Shown: positions 13,344-21,841, numbered from the stretch's first letter. The stretch is 41,674 nt of DNA from Mesostigma viride (GCA_009746045.1 RPFO01001130.1:71501-113174); one strand, 5' to 3'. The notes: generated by a model from the sequence alone, not told the origin. Made by a program: numbers and translations.

Positions 13344-13464
13344 TAGAGCAAGTGTTGTTTACATTCCCACCCTTGCAGGAAGTAGCTTAGAATGTATTAT
13401 ATAGGCTCATAATATGCCCCTTCTCTGGGCTATGTGCTACATATACTCCCAACGGAGTTATGTT
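13344..13464 (+). repeat. Direct repeat, copy 2
   Basis: Second copy of the 13105-13219 unit, 121 bp. It is followed at once by a (TTAA)n run (13467-13485) and the integration-site motif. Confidence 0.85.
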
Positions 13465-13485
13465 CCTAATTAATTAATTAATTAA

Positions 13486-13505
13486 CCAGCGCTCGCAGTA
13501 TATAT
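13486..13505 (+). other. Integration-site motif next to provirus left end
   Basis: CCAGCGCTCGCAGTATATAT directly abuts the provirus. The same 20 bases recur at 33628-33647, and a shortened form (CGCTCGCAGTATATATA) occurs at 13306-13322. It is preceded here by (TTAA)n. It could be a recombinase target, or part of a dispersed host repeat that happened to be the insertion site. Confidence 0.6.
13500..13505. repeat. Putative target-site duplication, left (ATATAT)
   Basis: ATATAT directly precedes the provirus terminus AACCCC and matches ATATAT at 32171-32176. Because the sequence is a TA run, the exact length and register are ambiguous. A 6-bp duplication would suit Polinton-type integration. 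A short shared core would equally suit tyrosine-recombinase crossover. Confidence 0.5.
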
Positions 13506-13507
13506 AA

Positions 13508-13586
13508 CCCCTATTGAGTGATAGGGGCTTGTGGGGTACCGGGGAGCTATTATTGAGTGATGATGATTGAGTGATAATTGAGTGAT
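13508..13586 (+). repeat. Terminal hairpin and TTGAGTGAT iterons, left end
   Basis: CCCCTAT (13508-13514) and ATAGGGG (13521-13527) form a 7-bp stem around TGAGTG at the extreme end. TTGAGTGAT occurs four times, at 13514, 13553, 13567 and 13578. Clustered iterons at a viral terminus suggest binding sites for the recombinase or a replication initiator. That role is inferred. Confidence 0.75.
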
Positions 13587-13872
13587 AAAATATTGGAGTT
13601 TTTTGACTTTTTTACTGACACCCGTCACGGGCTTACTGCCCCTTCTCAACGCCCGCCAACCTTGGCTCAAGGGTCGCCGGGCTTTAGAGGTGCTTTATAA
13701 TGCTGGCATCCGTCACCACCAGCCGTGGGTCTGCCGCCTACCGATCCCCTCCTACTCCCGAGCCTGGGGGTGCGATGGTTCGTGACGGGCGTGAAAAGTG
13801 TGACTTCCGTTTTGCTCAACCATGACCGACCGCGGACAGCGGGGGTGGGTGAAAACTGTGGGAGAGGGTGTA

Positions 13873-13923
13873 GCGTTCTGCTCAACTTTTATAACAAAAG
13901 CATTCAAAAGTTGAGCAGAACGC
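13873..13923. repeat. 51-nt hairpin, left TIR unit 1
   Basis: The arms GCGTTCTGCTCAACTTTT and AAAAGTTGAGCAGAACGC are perfectly complementary (18 bp). They flank a 15-nt spacer, ATAACAAAAGCATTC. The geometry recalls a tyrosine-recombinase site (inverted arms around a crossover spacer) or a replication hairpin. Confidence 0.85.
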
Positions 13924-14061
13924 GGGACCTCGAAAAGTCAAGCTCACCGCCCAGCGCGCACCCGGGTCGATGGGCGGCGTGAAAAAATGTGACTTCCGTT
14001 TTGCTCAACCATGACCGACCGCGGACAGCGGGGGTGTGTGAGAACAGCGGGAGAAGGTTCA

Positions 14062-14112
14062 GCGTTCTGCTCAACTTTTATAACAAAAGCATTCAAAAGT
14101 TGAGCAGAACGC
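14062..14112. repeat. 51-nt hairpin, left TIR unit 2
   Basis: Same 18-bp arms and 15-nt spacer as the copy at 13873-13923. Being in the same orientation, the two could recombine to delete one ~189-bp unit. Confidence 0.85.
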
Positions 14113-14391
14113 GGGACCTCGAAAAGTCAAGCTCACCCCCCAGCGCGCACCCGGGTCGCTGGAAAACCCAGCCCTGGTCGGGAAATTCGCGGAACTTTCG
14201 TGCAGGGGTCTGCGTCCTCGCGGTACTCGGGAAGGGCGGGAGAGGGGGTGGCGGGGTTTAGTGTCTTTTTTTCAAAAAAGGATGCGCCACTTTCAAAAAT
14301 GTCTAAGCGTATTTGTGGGTGTTAACCGGCAAGGGATTTCTATTTGGAGCCCTGGTCAGGCATAGTCATCGCTGCCGTTTTTGCCCCTGAT

Positions 14392-17300
14392 TTAACAAAA
14401 CGCAAACTGATAGTCACTAGGCATCTTGAACTCCCTTACTTTCCTGATATCTTCAGCTATCTCTGCCTGCTTCCCCCACCATTCTGGCTTATACTTCTCA
14501 AAGAATTCGATCATGCACTCTTTAGAGACGTAGGCGTCGCTTGCCTTCTCGTGCTCCTCGCGCCAAGTTCTCATATTAATGCCCAACGTGGACGCGAGGA
14601 TGGACTCGAGGACCCCCACACACTGCTCGAAACTTAGACACCCAGGTCCGTTCTTGCTCCTCCTTTGATACCCAAACACCGACCGGAACTTCCCCTGGTA
14701 AGTGTACATCCAATCCCGGTCGAGCTTGTTCACCGCCTCAGTCAGCCTCTCGCGGCTGATAGCCATCGACGACGCACTCTTGCCGTCTAAGCAGAACTCC
14801 ATGATCCCACTGCCAGCGAGCAGTTTTCTGGCCATCGTGAGGCGGTAGGCGTGATCGATCTTCTTGTTCTTGACGAGCCCGAAGACGTTCTCACTCTTCC
14901 TCGCGCGGTCGTCGACGATGCCCTCGCCAATCGCCGCCTCCCATCCGAGCTCTGTCACGCGAGAGTACTGCTCCCTGGCATGGTACGTCTCGCGAGCCTT
15001 TTCATCGGCCAGCTCCTTGATGAGGCCCTCGTCTATGAGGTCCTCTGATATCTTGTACCGGTCATGACACAGTTCGTACATCTCGACGAGCTTGCACTCG
15101 GCGTCTGTCAATATCGCGTCACGGTCACCTGCCCTCGCCGTGAGTTCGCGGTACTCCTCGGCGCTGATCATCCGCGGCTCAAACTCTCCCTTCTCTATTT
15201 TCTTCAGCTTTGGTGCCTCTTCCGACCTGCCCGCCTGGACTTCTCCTGCTATCTTGTAACCATACCGCTCCCTCAGCGTCCTTATCATAAGTTCGTCGTA
15301 ATGGCTCCTTGACGCCCCTAATGCTTCTAGGTTGCGGCACAGTAAATTGTACGCTGGGGATGTGTCGCCAAAAAGGCGCTCCCCGTCCTCGCCCCATGAA
15401 CTAATGACGCTAGATTTCAACCCTTTCATCATCATGAACATCTCGTCGACTTGTTGGCGAGTGTGGCTCTTGATCAGCTTGAAATCCGCAAGCGGTCTGG
15501 TTGCGGGCGTGGTCGAGTCGAGGTAGAAAACGTGCACGTCGCCCTCTCGCAGCTGCCTTACGCGGTGCATTTGTTGGAGTGTAGTGGTGTATGGGGCGTG
15601 CTTGTCACTGTTCCGAGCCATGACGATCATCGAGTCGAACGTGGGAAGGGTGTACGAAACGCCAACGGATATGGTCGGACTGTACTCGAGGTATTGGACA
15701 TCTTTCCACGCCTCGTTCGCTCCCAGGTCGAGGTCGCCCTTCGGCGTCTTGCTGGTGTATCGGCGCGTGTTGACACCGTTGAGAGAGTCTCCGAGCTGTT
15801 CGCGGACCCTGTCGAGCGTGCCGCCTGCCTCAGAACTGACCAGCACGAACGTCTTGCCAGCGTCCAGAAACTTCTTTGCCTGCTTCGACGCCTGGTATAT
15901 CCACTCCTTCTCGCACCCCCTCCCTGGCTTGATGCGTGTAAAATGTAACACCCTGTTAGTAGGTCTAACGTACTCGTTGTTGATGACGCGAAAGTCCGTG
16001 GCTGGTCTGTGGGACCTGATGAAGTTAACAGCCCCTGCCGTGATGTTGGCATCCGATGCTATCAATACTTTGGCGTTCGTGATGATGTCCATGAGTGCCT
16101 TGAAAACGTTCTCTCGGTCCCTCATGACGGCATTAGACAAGGCGTTAAAAATGCTGTCGACCTCGTCCAAGATAACGACGTCGAATCTGCGGTCCTGTAG
16201 GCGCAGGATGCTGTTGAGGACTACCAGCACGCGTGGGTGGGTGATCCAATAGTCATTGGCGCCTTCCTCCTTGCGAGAGTTCTTGAGATAGTTGAGGAAG
16301 TATCTGTAATCAGCCAGCAGTTCAGCACGCGTTCTCGTTTTGCCGCCGTTCAGGGCTGGATCAATGACATCTTTGTTGAGGTTGTACTCTTCCTGCCTGG
16401 ATAGGGAGATGTTGGCGAACATCAGCAACACTCGCGCATCTTTGTAGAGATTGAGGACCGCCGCGATCATGGCGCGGTTTGCCTCTGATTTCCCAGTGCC
16501 CATGCTCGACTGGGTGATGTACGTGAGCTTCTCGGTGCTGCCTGGATGGAGGGAGTGCACGATCGGCGCCAGGTCGAAGTGGCGCACCTTCCCCTCGCTG
16601 TACACCTCGGTGAACTCGACCTTGTCGGAGATGTACTCGAACCGGTCGGCGATCTTGATGTGCGTCTTGCACGGTTTGGGCTTCTCGGCCCAACAGGTGT
16701 ACGCCACCTCACCGTCGCTATACTCCTCGACCCTTGGCCCGTGACCTGGACTGTTGTGGCTCTCCTTGCATATCAGACACTTGGTGCCTGGGTCCAATGT
16801 AAAGCGAGAGACTTTGACGGCGCCCCCGCGCATAACAGAAAACTGTTCCTGTGTATTCATGTACCTGGACCCTGGCGACACCTTCGCGATGGCCTCGACT
16901 GATCTGGCGACTTTCGAAGCGTCCACAAACGTCCCAGAAACGGTTTTCCACATAGAGATGGACGCACTGGGAGCCCTCCTTCCAGCGTTTCCGGATTTCT
17001 TCATGTAGTGCTCCTTCCACCCCTCGGGCATCTCGACGGTCTGGACGCCTGTCTGGTCGGTTGTGGGGTAAATGTTGACTAGATGGTCCTTGATGTCGTC
17101 CGACCCGCTGATGATGCGCAATACCGCGTTGGGGTCGTGCTGGCCAAACTTGTGGTGGCCCACCATCCGAAAACATCTGTTTTTCGTGTAAATCGACTCA
17201 TCGATAACCAGCTTGATGTTTCCATCCGTCGCGCAGTCCTTGGGGATGTCCGCAAACGTCTCCCATTTTTTCTGGATGTACGGCCAACCCTTCTCTCGGT

Positions 17301-17864
17301 TGATGAGGAGCGCCGCGTCTTTGTGAAATGTCGAGTCGGGGTCGAGGAAGTGGCTGCGGACATAATAGCCAAATTCGTTGATGATGTAGTGTCTCGCGGC
17401 CAGGTCGGTGGTTTTTAGGTATTTGACCACTATGTGAAATGACACCTTCATGCCGTCTCCTTTCTCTCTCGGTGAGCCTGAGATGAGATACTTGAAGCCG
17501 TCTGGGTTTTTTCCAGCACATCGAAGCAGAAGGCCTCAAAAATGCGTATGAAGTGGTGGAGCACGTCTGGGATGTCCTCTCCTTTTGGGTAGATGTCATC
17601 GAGGTCGAAGTGCATCCAGGAGGGGTGATCCTCCTTGACCATCTCGTAAAGGCAGTGCATGTCGATGTGTGGATGGTCGATACACTCCTTGTGAATTTCC
17701 ATAAGGTGTTCGACATCCCTGACGCTCGTGTACTTTTTGGCTGTTTTCTCGTCCTTGTCGAGGGCTGCCAAGAAAGGATGGCCTAGTTTCTCTCCATTGT
17801 CGATTGCCATCTGTTGGGCTGGGAGCCAGCGCGGGTTGTACTTCAGGTAAACTTTGGTCGTCAT
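14392..17864 (-). CDS. Primase-helicase: archaeo-eukaryotic primase, UL52-like zinc site, SF2 helicase (one frameshift)
   Basis: Predicted viral replication protein. The 5' reading frame (ATG at 17864, ending 17448) starts MTTKVYLKYN and contains the primase metal-binding motif FDLDD (residues 86-90). The second frame (to 14392, 1,019 aa from its own ATG at 17451) contains SFHIVV, then DESIYTKNRCFR and GHHK, the remaining primase motifs. It also has cysteine/histidine ligands CLIC, H232, C253, C261 like the UL52 zinc site. A helicase follows: SSMGTGKS (315-322), ILDEVD (428-432), SPTISVG (591-597) and QQMHRVRQ (626-633). The frames join at a T6 run (A6 on the coding strand, 17507-17512). There the downstream frame stays open upstream of its ATG and reads as typical primase. 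One A is missing, or a -1 slip occurs. The two ORFs overlap by ATGA. Combined length is ~1,157 aa. The helicase resembles herpesvirus origin-binding proteins more than SF3 enzymes. Confidence 0.88.
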
Positions 17865-17903
17865 GATGAATGTGTGTATACCTCTATGCTTAGATTTTTT
17901 TTT
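17865..17903 (-). promoter_or_regulatory. Predicted promoter of primase-helicase
   Basis: On the minus strand an A9 tract followed by TCT lies ~28-39 nt before the ATG. GGTATACACACATTCATC follows, placing TATA 12 nt before the ATG. It closely resembles the major capsid gene leader (GGTATACAACACACACC). Confidence 0.6.
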
Positions 17904-18003
17904 CTGGCTGGACTCGGGTTGGAATTTTCTGGGTTGGACAAAAACTTGGATTTTATTAATCAATAAAAGAATAGACTTTCTCAATGGTCGAAAAAACCCG
18001 GGA

Positions 18004-18026
18004 CTTTTATAACTACGTTATAAAAG
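18004..18026. repeat. Palindrome in intergenic region
   Basis: CTTTTATAAC (18004-18013) and GTTATAAAAG (18017-18026) are a perfect 10-bp inverted repeat around TAC. The arm CTTTTATAAC also occurs in the TIR hairpins. It lies downstream of the recombinase gene and upstream of the primase gene, so it may be a transcription terminator, an operator or part of an origin. Confidence 0.55.
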
Positions 18027-18057
18027 GGTGACAATCAATTTTCAACAAGTGAGCGAA

Positions 18058-19332
18058 TCAATCATTCCTCATTCTTTCGTATTGGATCTGGACGTTGACC
18101 GAGTGCGCCATCATTTTCGCAAACCGCTTCCTCGCCGCCATGCCCCTGACAAATTGGGTCACGAAAGCCTGGCGAGCGTTGTCGACGCCGTGGAAATGTT
18201 TGCGGAGGATCGCGCCGAATGTTTCGACTGACATTGGGGCTTTTTTGCCTCGAGAAGGCATGAACAAGTAAGGCCTGTCTTTCCGCATGTCGAGCGCTTC
18301 TCGCAACGTTTTCAGATTCTTGGGGACTACAAAATCTATCGCCCCGAGGACCGGCGCGGTCTTGTGGGCGTTGATGATGAACCTGTACTCTTTTGGGATG
18401 TAGCCGTTCTCGGTCTTTCCCAATTCTTTCGCCGATTTCACAATCCGGGCGTCGTGGTAGTCGAGCCTGACAGGTGGCAGTTCTTCGCCGGAAAAGTAGA
18501 GGAGGCCGATGAGCGCCTTGTCGCTCTCCAAGCCCTCTTTGACGGCCTTATCTCGCAACTCGACGAGCTCGGGCCATGGGTGGGCTGGTGGCTTGTTTTC
18601 GCTCACGAATTCCGCGTTGGCCTCGAGACCTTCCTGGGACGTCGCCATGTCCTCCACGTAGGCCTCGCGCACGTCTTGCGGGATCCTTTTGCCGGCATCC
18701 ATCTGGTTATCGATCGAGTTGATCGATGAGAAAAGGTCCTTGGCGTTCGTCTTCTTGGTGATGGCGCGGTCCTTCTTGCCGCCCCTCTCGGAAGGCTCAG
18801 ACAGGGCGTCTACGGCCTCGCGCACTTTCTTGGTGTCGAGGAGGGGCGTCACAGGTTTGGCACCGTCTTTGTCTGGTTCGTATCCTAGATGCCTGAGGAT
18901 CTTTGTCAACCGCGCGAGGTATGTCTTCCCAGAACCCCTCGAAATCTGCCCCTTGGCCCTCTGCGCCCTCTTCCTTCCCGCCCCCTCAGCGGGGCTTAGC
19001 GTCTCCGGCAAATTCGCGACCATGTTCTTGGCGTCGTCCAAGGACCAAAGGGCGGGGTGTGCCAATGTCTTCTTAGGCGGCGCGGGCTTTGAAGGTGCTT
19101 CCTGGGGTTTGCACTCCTTTTCTGGGAGGCCGACGACTGCTCGCACCTCGTTGACCTCTTCGCAATCTGTCCCGTGTTTCTCCAACCACTTCTCGGTGGG
19201 TGTCCACTGGTCCTTCTTGGCCATCGCTCTCATTCGCTGTAGGGCGGCCTTCTCTGGGTGTTTGAGCCGATAGCGGGCCTGCGCTTCCCGGCGTTGGCGG
19301 AGTTCTTCCTCGGACCTGACGACTTTGACCAT
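18058..19332 (-). CDS. Tyrosine recombinase (integrase)
   Basis: Predicted site-specific recombinase that would insert, excise or invert the viral genome by a covalent 3'-phosphotyrosine mechanism. It is 424 aa, ATG at 19332. The catalytic-domain signature is readable: PPVRLDY (R289), NARQAFVTQF (R387), MAHS (H410) and QIQYERM (Y418, candidate nucleophile). The N-terminal ~200 residues are charged and lysine-rich, consistent with an arm- or core-binding region. It lies between the primase-helicase and the AT-hook gene, all leftward. Related enzymes occur in some virophages, PLVs and algal giant viruses. The second arginine box is degenerate compared with the classic HxxR, so whether the enzyme is active is uncertain. 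Confidence 0.82.
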   Translation of the reverse strand: MVKVVRSEEELRQRREAQARYRLKHPEKAALQRMRAMAKKDQWTPTEKWLEKHGTDCEEVNEVRAVVGLPEKECKPQEAPSKPAPPKKTLAHPALWSLDDAKNMVANLPETLSPAEGAGRKRAQRAKGQISRGSGKTYLARLTKILRHLGYEPDKDGAKPVTPLLDTKKVREAVDALSEPSERGGKKDRAITKKTNAKDLFSSINSIDNQMDAGKRIPQDVREAYVEDMATSQEGLEANAEFVSENKPPAHPWPELVELRDKAVKEGLESDKALIGLLYFSGEELPPVRLDYHDARIVKSAKELGKTENGYIPKEYRFIINAHKTAPVLGAIDFVVPKNLKTLREALDMRKDRPYLFMPSRGKKAPMSVETFGAILRKHFHGVDNARQAFVTQFVRGMAARKRFAKMMAHSVNVQIQYERMRND

Positions 19333-19353
19333 GGCGGGTACTTATACCTATAC
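19333..19353 (-). promoter_or_regulatory. Predicted promoter of recombinase gene
   Basis: On the minus strand two TATA cores (19349-19352 and 19343-19346) precede the ATG. The nearer is 10 nt away. An A/T tract with TCTAATG lies just upstream. Confidence 0.5.
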
Positions 19354-19782
19354 ATTAGAAAAAAATTTGGGATTTTTGAACGCACTGTTGATTTTTGTTT
19401 CGATTCTTGGGCATCGAGCTAATATTTTTAGGGTATGAAAACTTGCAGCCAAGGGTTGATGAATTTCGAGCCAACTTTTTTAAAATTTCACAAGTCCCAA
19501 AACACTGGCACCCCTTGACAAGAAGTTTTCAAGGCCCGGGAACTTTCTCTCGATGCCTGCCAAAAAAATCGGAATGGTCGAAAATGTCGGAAATCATTCC
19601 GCGCGCTTCGCGCAGACCTCTGTCACCGGCCGCCGCCCCCTTCCCACACCCTCTCGCGCCAAGTGGCGTAACTTTCTCGTTTGTAGTCCGTTTTCGACGT
19701 TCTTGGTGTCCCCGGAAAGCTCTACTCAAGGCGCACACAATGGTGCAAATAGATATCAAATCGAATAAAGAAAACGTGAGTT
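19333..19782. other. Largest non-coding gap inside the provirus
   Basis: 450 bp between the recombinase start and the AT-hook gene end. It holds GCGCG-CTT-CGCGC (19601-19613), a CCTTGA/TCAAGG inverted repeat near 19514-19535, and GGTCGAAAA, which also occurs upstream of the primase gene. Open frames here have no recognisable motif. It is a candidate for an origin or regulatory region. No function is shown. Confidence 0.4.
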
Positions 19783-20311
19783 TTAGGTTCTTTTGTCATC
19801 GCCACCCGACTTCCCTTTCTTAGGCCTCCCCCAAGGCTTGGGAAGACCTGTTTCGGGGTCGATATTATGAGTCCTCGGCTTTGTGTCCTTCGACCCCGCG
19901 GGCCTACCACGCTTCTTGGGGCTCCGAGGGATGACTTCCTTTTTGATTTTCGGGGGGCGAGGGGCCTTTGGCGGAGGGGGGGGTTGCGGGGTTTGCGTTT
20001 CATGGCGATGATGTGCATCAACTTTTGGCGGCACTCGTGGCCTATCCCGGTATGCGTGGGGGGCAGCTCGCCGTCGTACCCGCACTCTCGCACAAACGCC
20101 GCCATCCTCTCGTGGACCTTGGTGCTATTCTGGCGCCGGTCAGGTAGCGCACGAGTGTGGCCAGGTTGAGCACCAGATCTCGGCGGTCGGAACTGCCACG
20201 GTAGGAGTTGTTATTCACCTTGAGCCCCGCGCAATTGTGAGTGGCTGGGTCTGGGAGGCTATATTGTGGGGAGGGCGTCGTGGGCTGAGAAAATGCCTGC
20301 TTCAAGTCCAT
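19783..20311 (-). CDS. Basic proline-rich AT-hook protein (two apparent frameshifts)
   Basis: Reading from ATG 20311, three overlapping frames carry one coherent product of about 176 aa. The N-terminal part MDLKQAFSQPTTPSPQ continues to LVRYLTG. The middle frame supplies STKVHERMAAFVRECG to KLMHIIAMKRKP. The last frame supplies PPPPPKAPRPPK, the AT-hook-like KKRGRPAGSKDTKP, and PWGRPKKGK. The frame changes lie near 20125-20145 and at a G8 run (19976-19983, C8 on the coding strand). Each is solved by one missing base. GRP-type hooks bind the DNA minor groove, so a genome-packaging or core role next to the ATPase is plausible. The joined reading is inferred from composition and continuity. Confidence 0.6.
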
Positions 20312-20345
20312 CGCAAGTGTATAGTAATAAGAATAGATTTTATTT
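20312..20345 (-). promoter_or_regulatory. Predicted promoter of AT-hook gene
   Basis: Minus strand: TAAAATCTATTCTT, then ACTATACACTTGCG before the ATG, with TATA 8 nt away. The A-rich part overlaps the end of the ATPase gene. Confidence 0.5.
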
Positions 20346-21224
20346 TTTCAGGACCAAGTAGGTATCAAAGTTTTTCCTATAGCGTTTCGAGTCGTCTGGT
20401 TCGTCGTTGTCGACCGCGAGGAAGTCGTGTGGGCTGTTTTGGGTGGCGTACTCCCACAGTGCCAGGAAGTCCTCTGGTGACGTGTGACCCGCCGATTCTT
20501 CTGCGATCTGTCGCGAGGCCCGCCGGTCCTTGGTGCGGAAGAGCACGAGGAACGAGACGTTGGCGCGGACGGACCTCGGAACTCCCGCGCTCGTGAATGA
20601 CTGGTTGACGAAGACCATGGACGTTAACAGGTGCCGGTGTTTGAATGCAAAGGACGACACGGGACCTTTCGAGTCCGCCCGGTAGAGCTTTGACCCCGCC
20701 ATGTCGTCGATGAGGATGATCGAGGAGGGAGGCCCGTACTGGAACCGCGTCTCGGGCTCTTTGAACTGAAGCCTGTCGAGGGTCAAAAACATGTTGAGGT
20801 CCATGTCTTCTTCGGTCTTCTGGCCGTCTAAGAACTCCTTCTTGAACTTTTCCCACACCTTCAAGTCCCGCTGGTACTCCTCGTATTCCGTGAGGTCTTT
20901 CTTGATGTCCGCCACCATCTGGTTGAAGCTGTCGTCCGTGTACGTCTCCATACTCATGGCGGGCGTCGGAAGGAGCTTGTACTTCGGCTCGGTCGTGGCG
21001 GACCCCGAGATCAGGTACAGTTTGTCGAAAGAGTGCGCGTCGAAGTACGCCTTGACCATGTTGATGGCCGCCGTCGTCTTCCCGGTCCCTCGCATGCCCA
21101 CAAAAGAGGCGATAAAGTGCAGCCTTGGCGCGTTGGATGGGACCTGGCGGGTCTTGGCGTATTTCAGCTTGAGGTCCTTGTTGGCGAGCGGCGTCTCGAT
21201 GTGGATGCTCTCGATTTCTGGCAT
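20340..21224 (-). CDS. Genome-packaging ATPase (A32/FtsK-HerA type)
   Basis: Predicted motor that pumps viral DNA into the capsid. It is 294 aa and intact. Walker A is GMRGTGKTT (43-51). Walker B is SIILIDDMAG, with D173-D174. A downstream VFVNQSF stretch (Q208) fits the sensor strand of this family. Length and motif spacing match packaging ATPases of PLVs, virophages and nucleocytoviruses. It is the third-last leftward gene from the divergent promoter, with short gaps to both neighbours (20 bp on the 5' side). This is one of the hallmark genes that make the virus call secure. Confidence 0.92.
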   Translation of the reverse strand: MPEIESIHIETPLANKDLKLKYAKTRQVPSNAPRLHFIASFVGMRGTGKTTAAINMVKAYFDAHSFDKLYLISGSATTEPKYKLLPTPAMSMETYTDDSFNQMVADIKKDLTEYEEYQRDLKVWEKFKKEFLDGQKTEEDMDLNMFLTLDRLQFKEPETRFQYGPPSSIILIDDMAGSKLYRADSKGPVSSFAFKHRHLLTSMVFVNQSFTSAGVPRSVRANVSFLVLFRTKDRRASRQIAEESAGHTSPEDFLALWEYATQNSPHDFLAVDNDEPDDSKRYRKNFDTYLVLKK

Positions 21225-21247
21225 TTATTAGAAGGCAGAGATTTTTA
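21225..21247 (-). promoter_or_regulatory. A-tract/TCTC motif before packaging ATPase
   Basis: Minus strand: TAAAAATCTCTGCC, whose TAA is the stop codon of the preceding coiled-coil gene, lies ~23 nt before the ATPase ATG. No TATA is present, only TAATAA next to the ATG. Confidence 0.45.
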
Positions 21248-21802
21248 GTCGTCGTTGAGCGAGGCCAGCAGGGATGCCCGGATAGCCAGCATCCTTTGCT
21301 CGTAAGGCGTGAGAGTCGGCGCGGTCTTCACGGCAGGCGGAGGGGCTTTCGGTTTGGCGGCCTGTTCGCGCTCCTCCTGCTCGACCTCGTACTTTGGCTT
21401 CTTCCCGCGGCGGGGTCGAGGGGTGTCCGTCGGAGTCTCGGCGACCTCCTCGGCGGCCAACAGTCGTTCTATCCGGAACTTGTTTCGCTTCTCCTCCAGC
21501 TCGAGCTCGACCAGTCTCTGCCGCTGGAGTTCGAGTTCCTTCTCAAGGACCTTGCGCTTGGTGATCTCAGCCTCTCGCTCCTCCTGGCGCTTCTTGGCGC
21601 GCTCCTCGTTCCTCTTCTGGTGGTACGGCCGCATCTTGTCCCTGAGGGCCTGCTTCTGCTCCTCGGAGAGTTGTGCGCCCTTCTTGTACTTCACGGCCTT
21701 GCTAACCTCCTCGGTCTTTACGGGCTCCTGTGGTGCTGTCGATTCCACGTCGGCGGCGGCGGGGCTCGTTGGCGAATCTGGGGCGTCTGGGACTGGGTTC
21801 AT
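21245..21802 (-). CDS. Charged coiled-coil protein, function unknown
   Basis: 185 aa from ATG 21802 (MNPVPDAPDSPTSP). That start is preferred over an upstream in-frame ATG because it has TATA 6 nt upstream and avoids overlapping the divergent gene. An acidic proline-rich N-terminus leads to a long heptad-like, lysine/glutamate-rich stretch (residues ~55-130, e.g. LEKELELQRQRLVELELEEK), consistent with a coiled coil. A basic RPRRGKKPK patch and a short hydrophobic end follow. It is the first leftward gene. A scaffold, core or DNA-associated role is possible, but no family is recognised. Confidence 0.75.
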   Translation of the reverse strand: MNPVPDAPDSPTSPAAADVESTAPQEPVKTEEVSKAVKYKKGAQLSEEQKQALRDKMRPYHQKRNEERAKKRQEEREAEITKRKVLEKELELQRQRLVELELEEKRNKFRIERLLAAEEVAETPTDTPRPRRGKKPKYEVEQEEREQAAKPKAPPPAVKTAPTLTPYEQRMLAIRASLLASLNDD

Positions 21803-21841
21803 TGGCGCTATAGTTAATGTCTTAGATAATATTAGAACAAC
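21803..21841. promoter_or_regulatory. Divergent promoter region between the two viral gene blocks
   Basis: Only 39 bp separate the start codons of the leftward coiled-coil gene and the rightward large structural gene. CTATAG (21808-21813) lies 6 nt from the leftward ATG. TAGATAATATTAG precedes the rightward ATG. Confidence 0.65.

Larger units (their letters stand above)
13791..14165 (+). repeat. Tandem ~188-bp duplication inside left TIR
   Basis: Two head-to-tail copies begin at 13791 and 13979. Each carries one CGTTTTGCTCAAC half-site (13808-13820 and 13997-14009) and one 51-nt hairpin. The copies differ by a few substitutions and small indels. The mirror image is at 31511-31885. Confidence 0.9.
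13506..14258 (+). repeat. Left terminal inverted repeat
   Basis: 753 bp, reverse complement of 31418-32170. All open frames translated across the two copies agree residue for residue, so the repeats are identical or nearly so. It contains a terminal hairpin, TTGAGTGAT iterons and a tandemly duplicated ~188-bp block with hairpins. No protein is assigned to it. Confidence 0.95.

Noticed and set aside
13157-13390. 77-codon frame with repeated QFNSI
   Set aside because: Entirely explained by the CAATT microsatellite.
13989-14261. 90-codon frame in the TIR (also mirrored at 31687-31340)
   Set aside because: It runs through the tandem hairpin repeats, and related frames repeat with them. No domain or viral promoter motif precedes it, so it is most likely a by-product of repeat structure.
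15064-15312. Plus-strand frames inside the primase-helicase gene
   Set aside because: Shadows of a gene with clear motifs on the other strand.
17448-17512. Canonical -1 programmed frameshift (A AAA AAC)
   Set aside because: The heptamer is present as bases but not in the required register relative to the upstream frame, so I did not call it programmed.
19395-19823. 142-codon plus-strand frame in the viral gap
   Set aside because: No motif, antisense to the neighbouring gene block, runs into the AT-hook gene end, and lacks the TATA motif at the usual distance.
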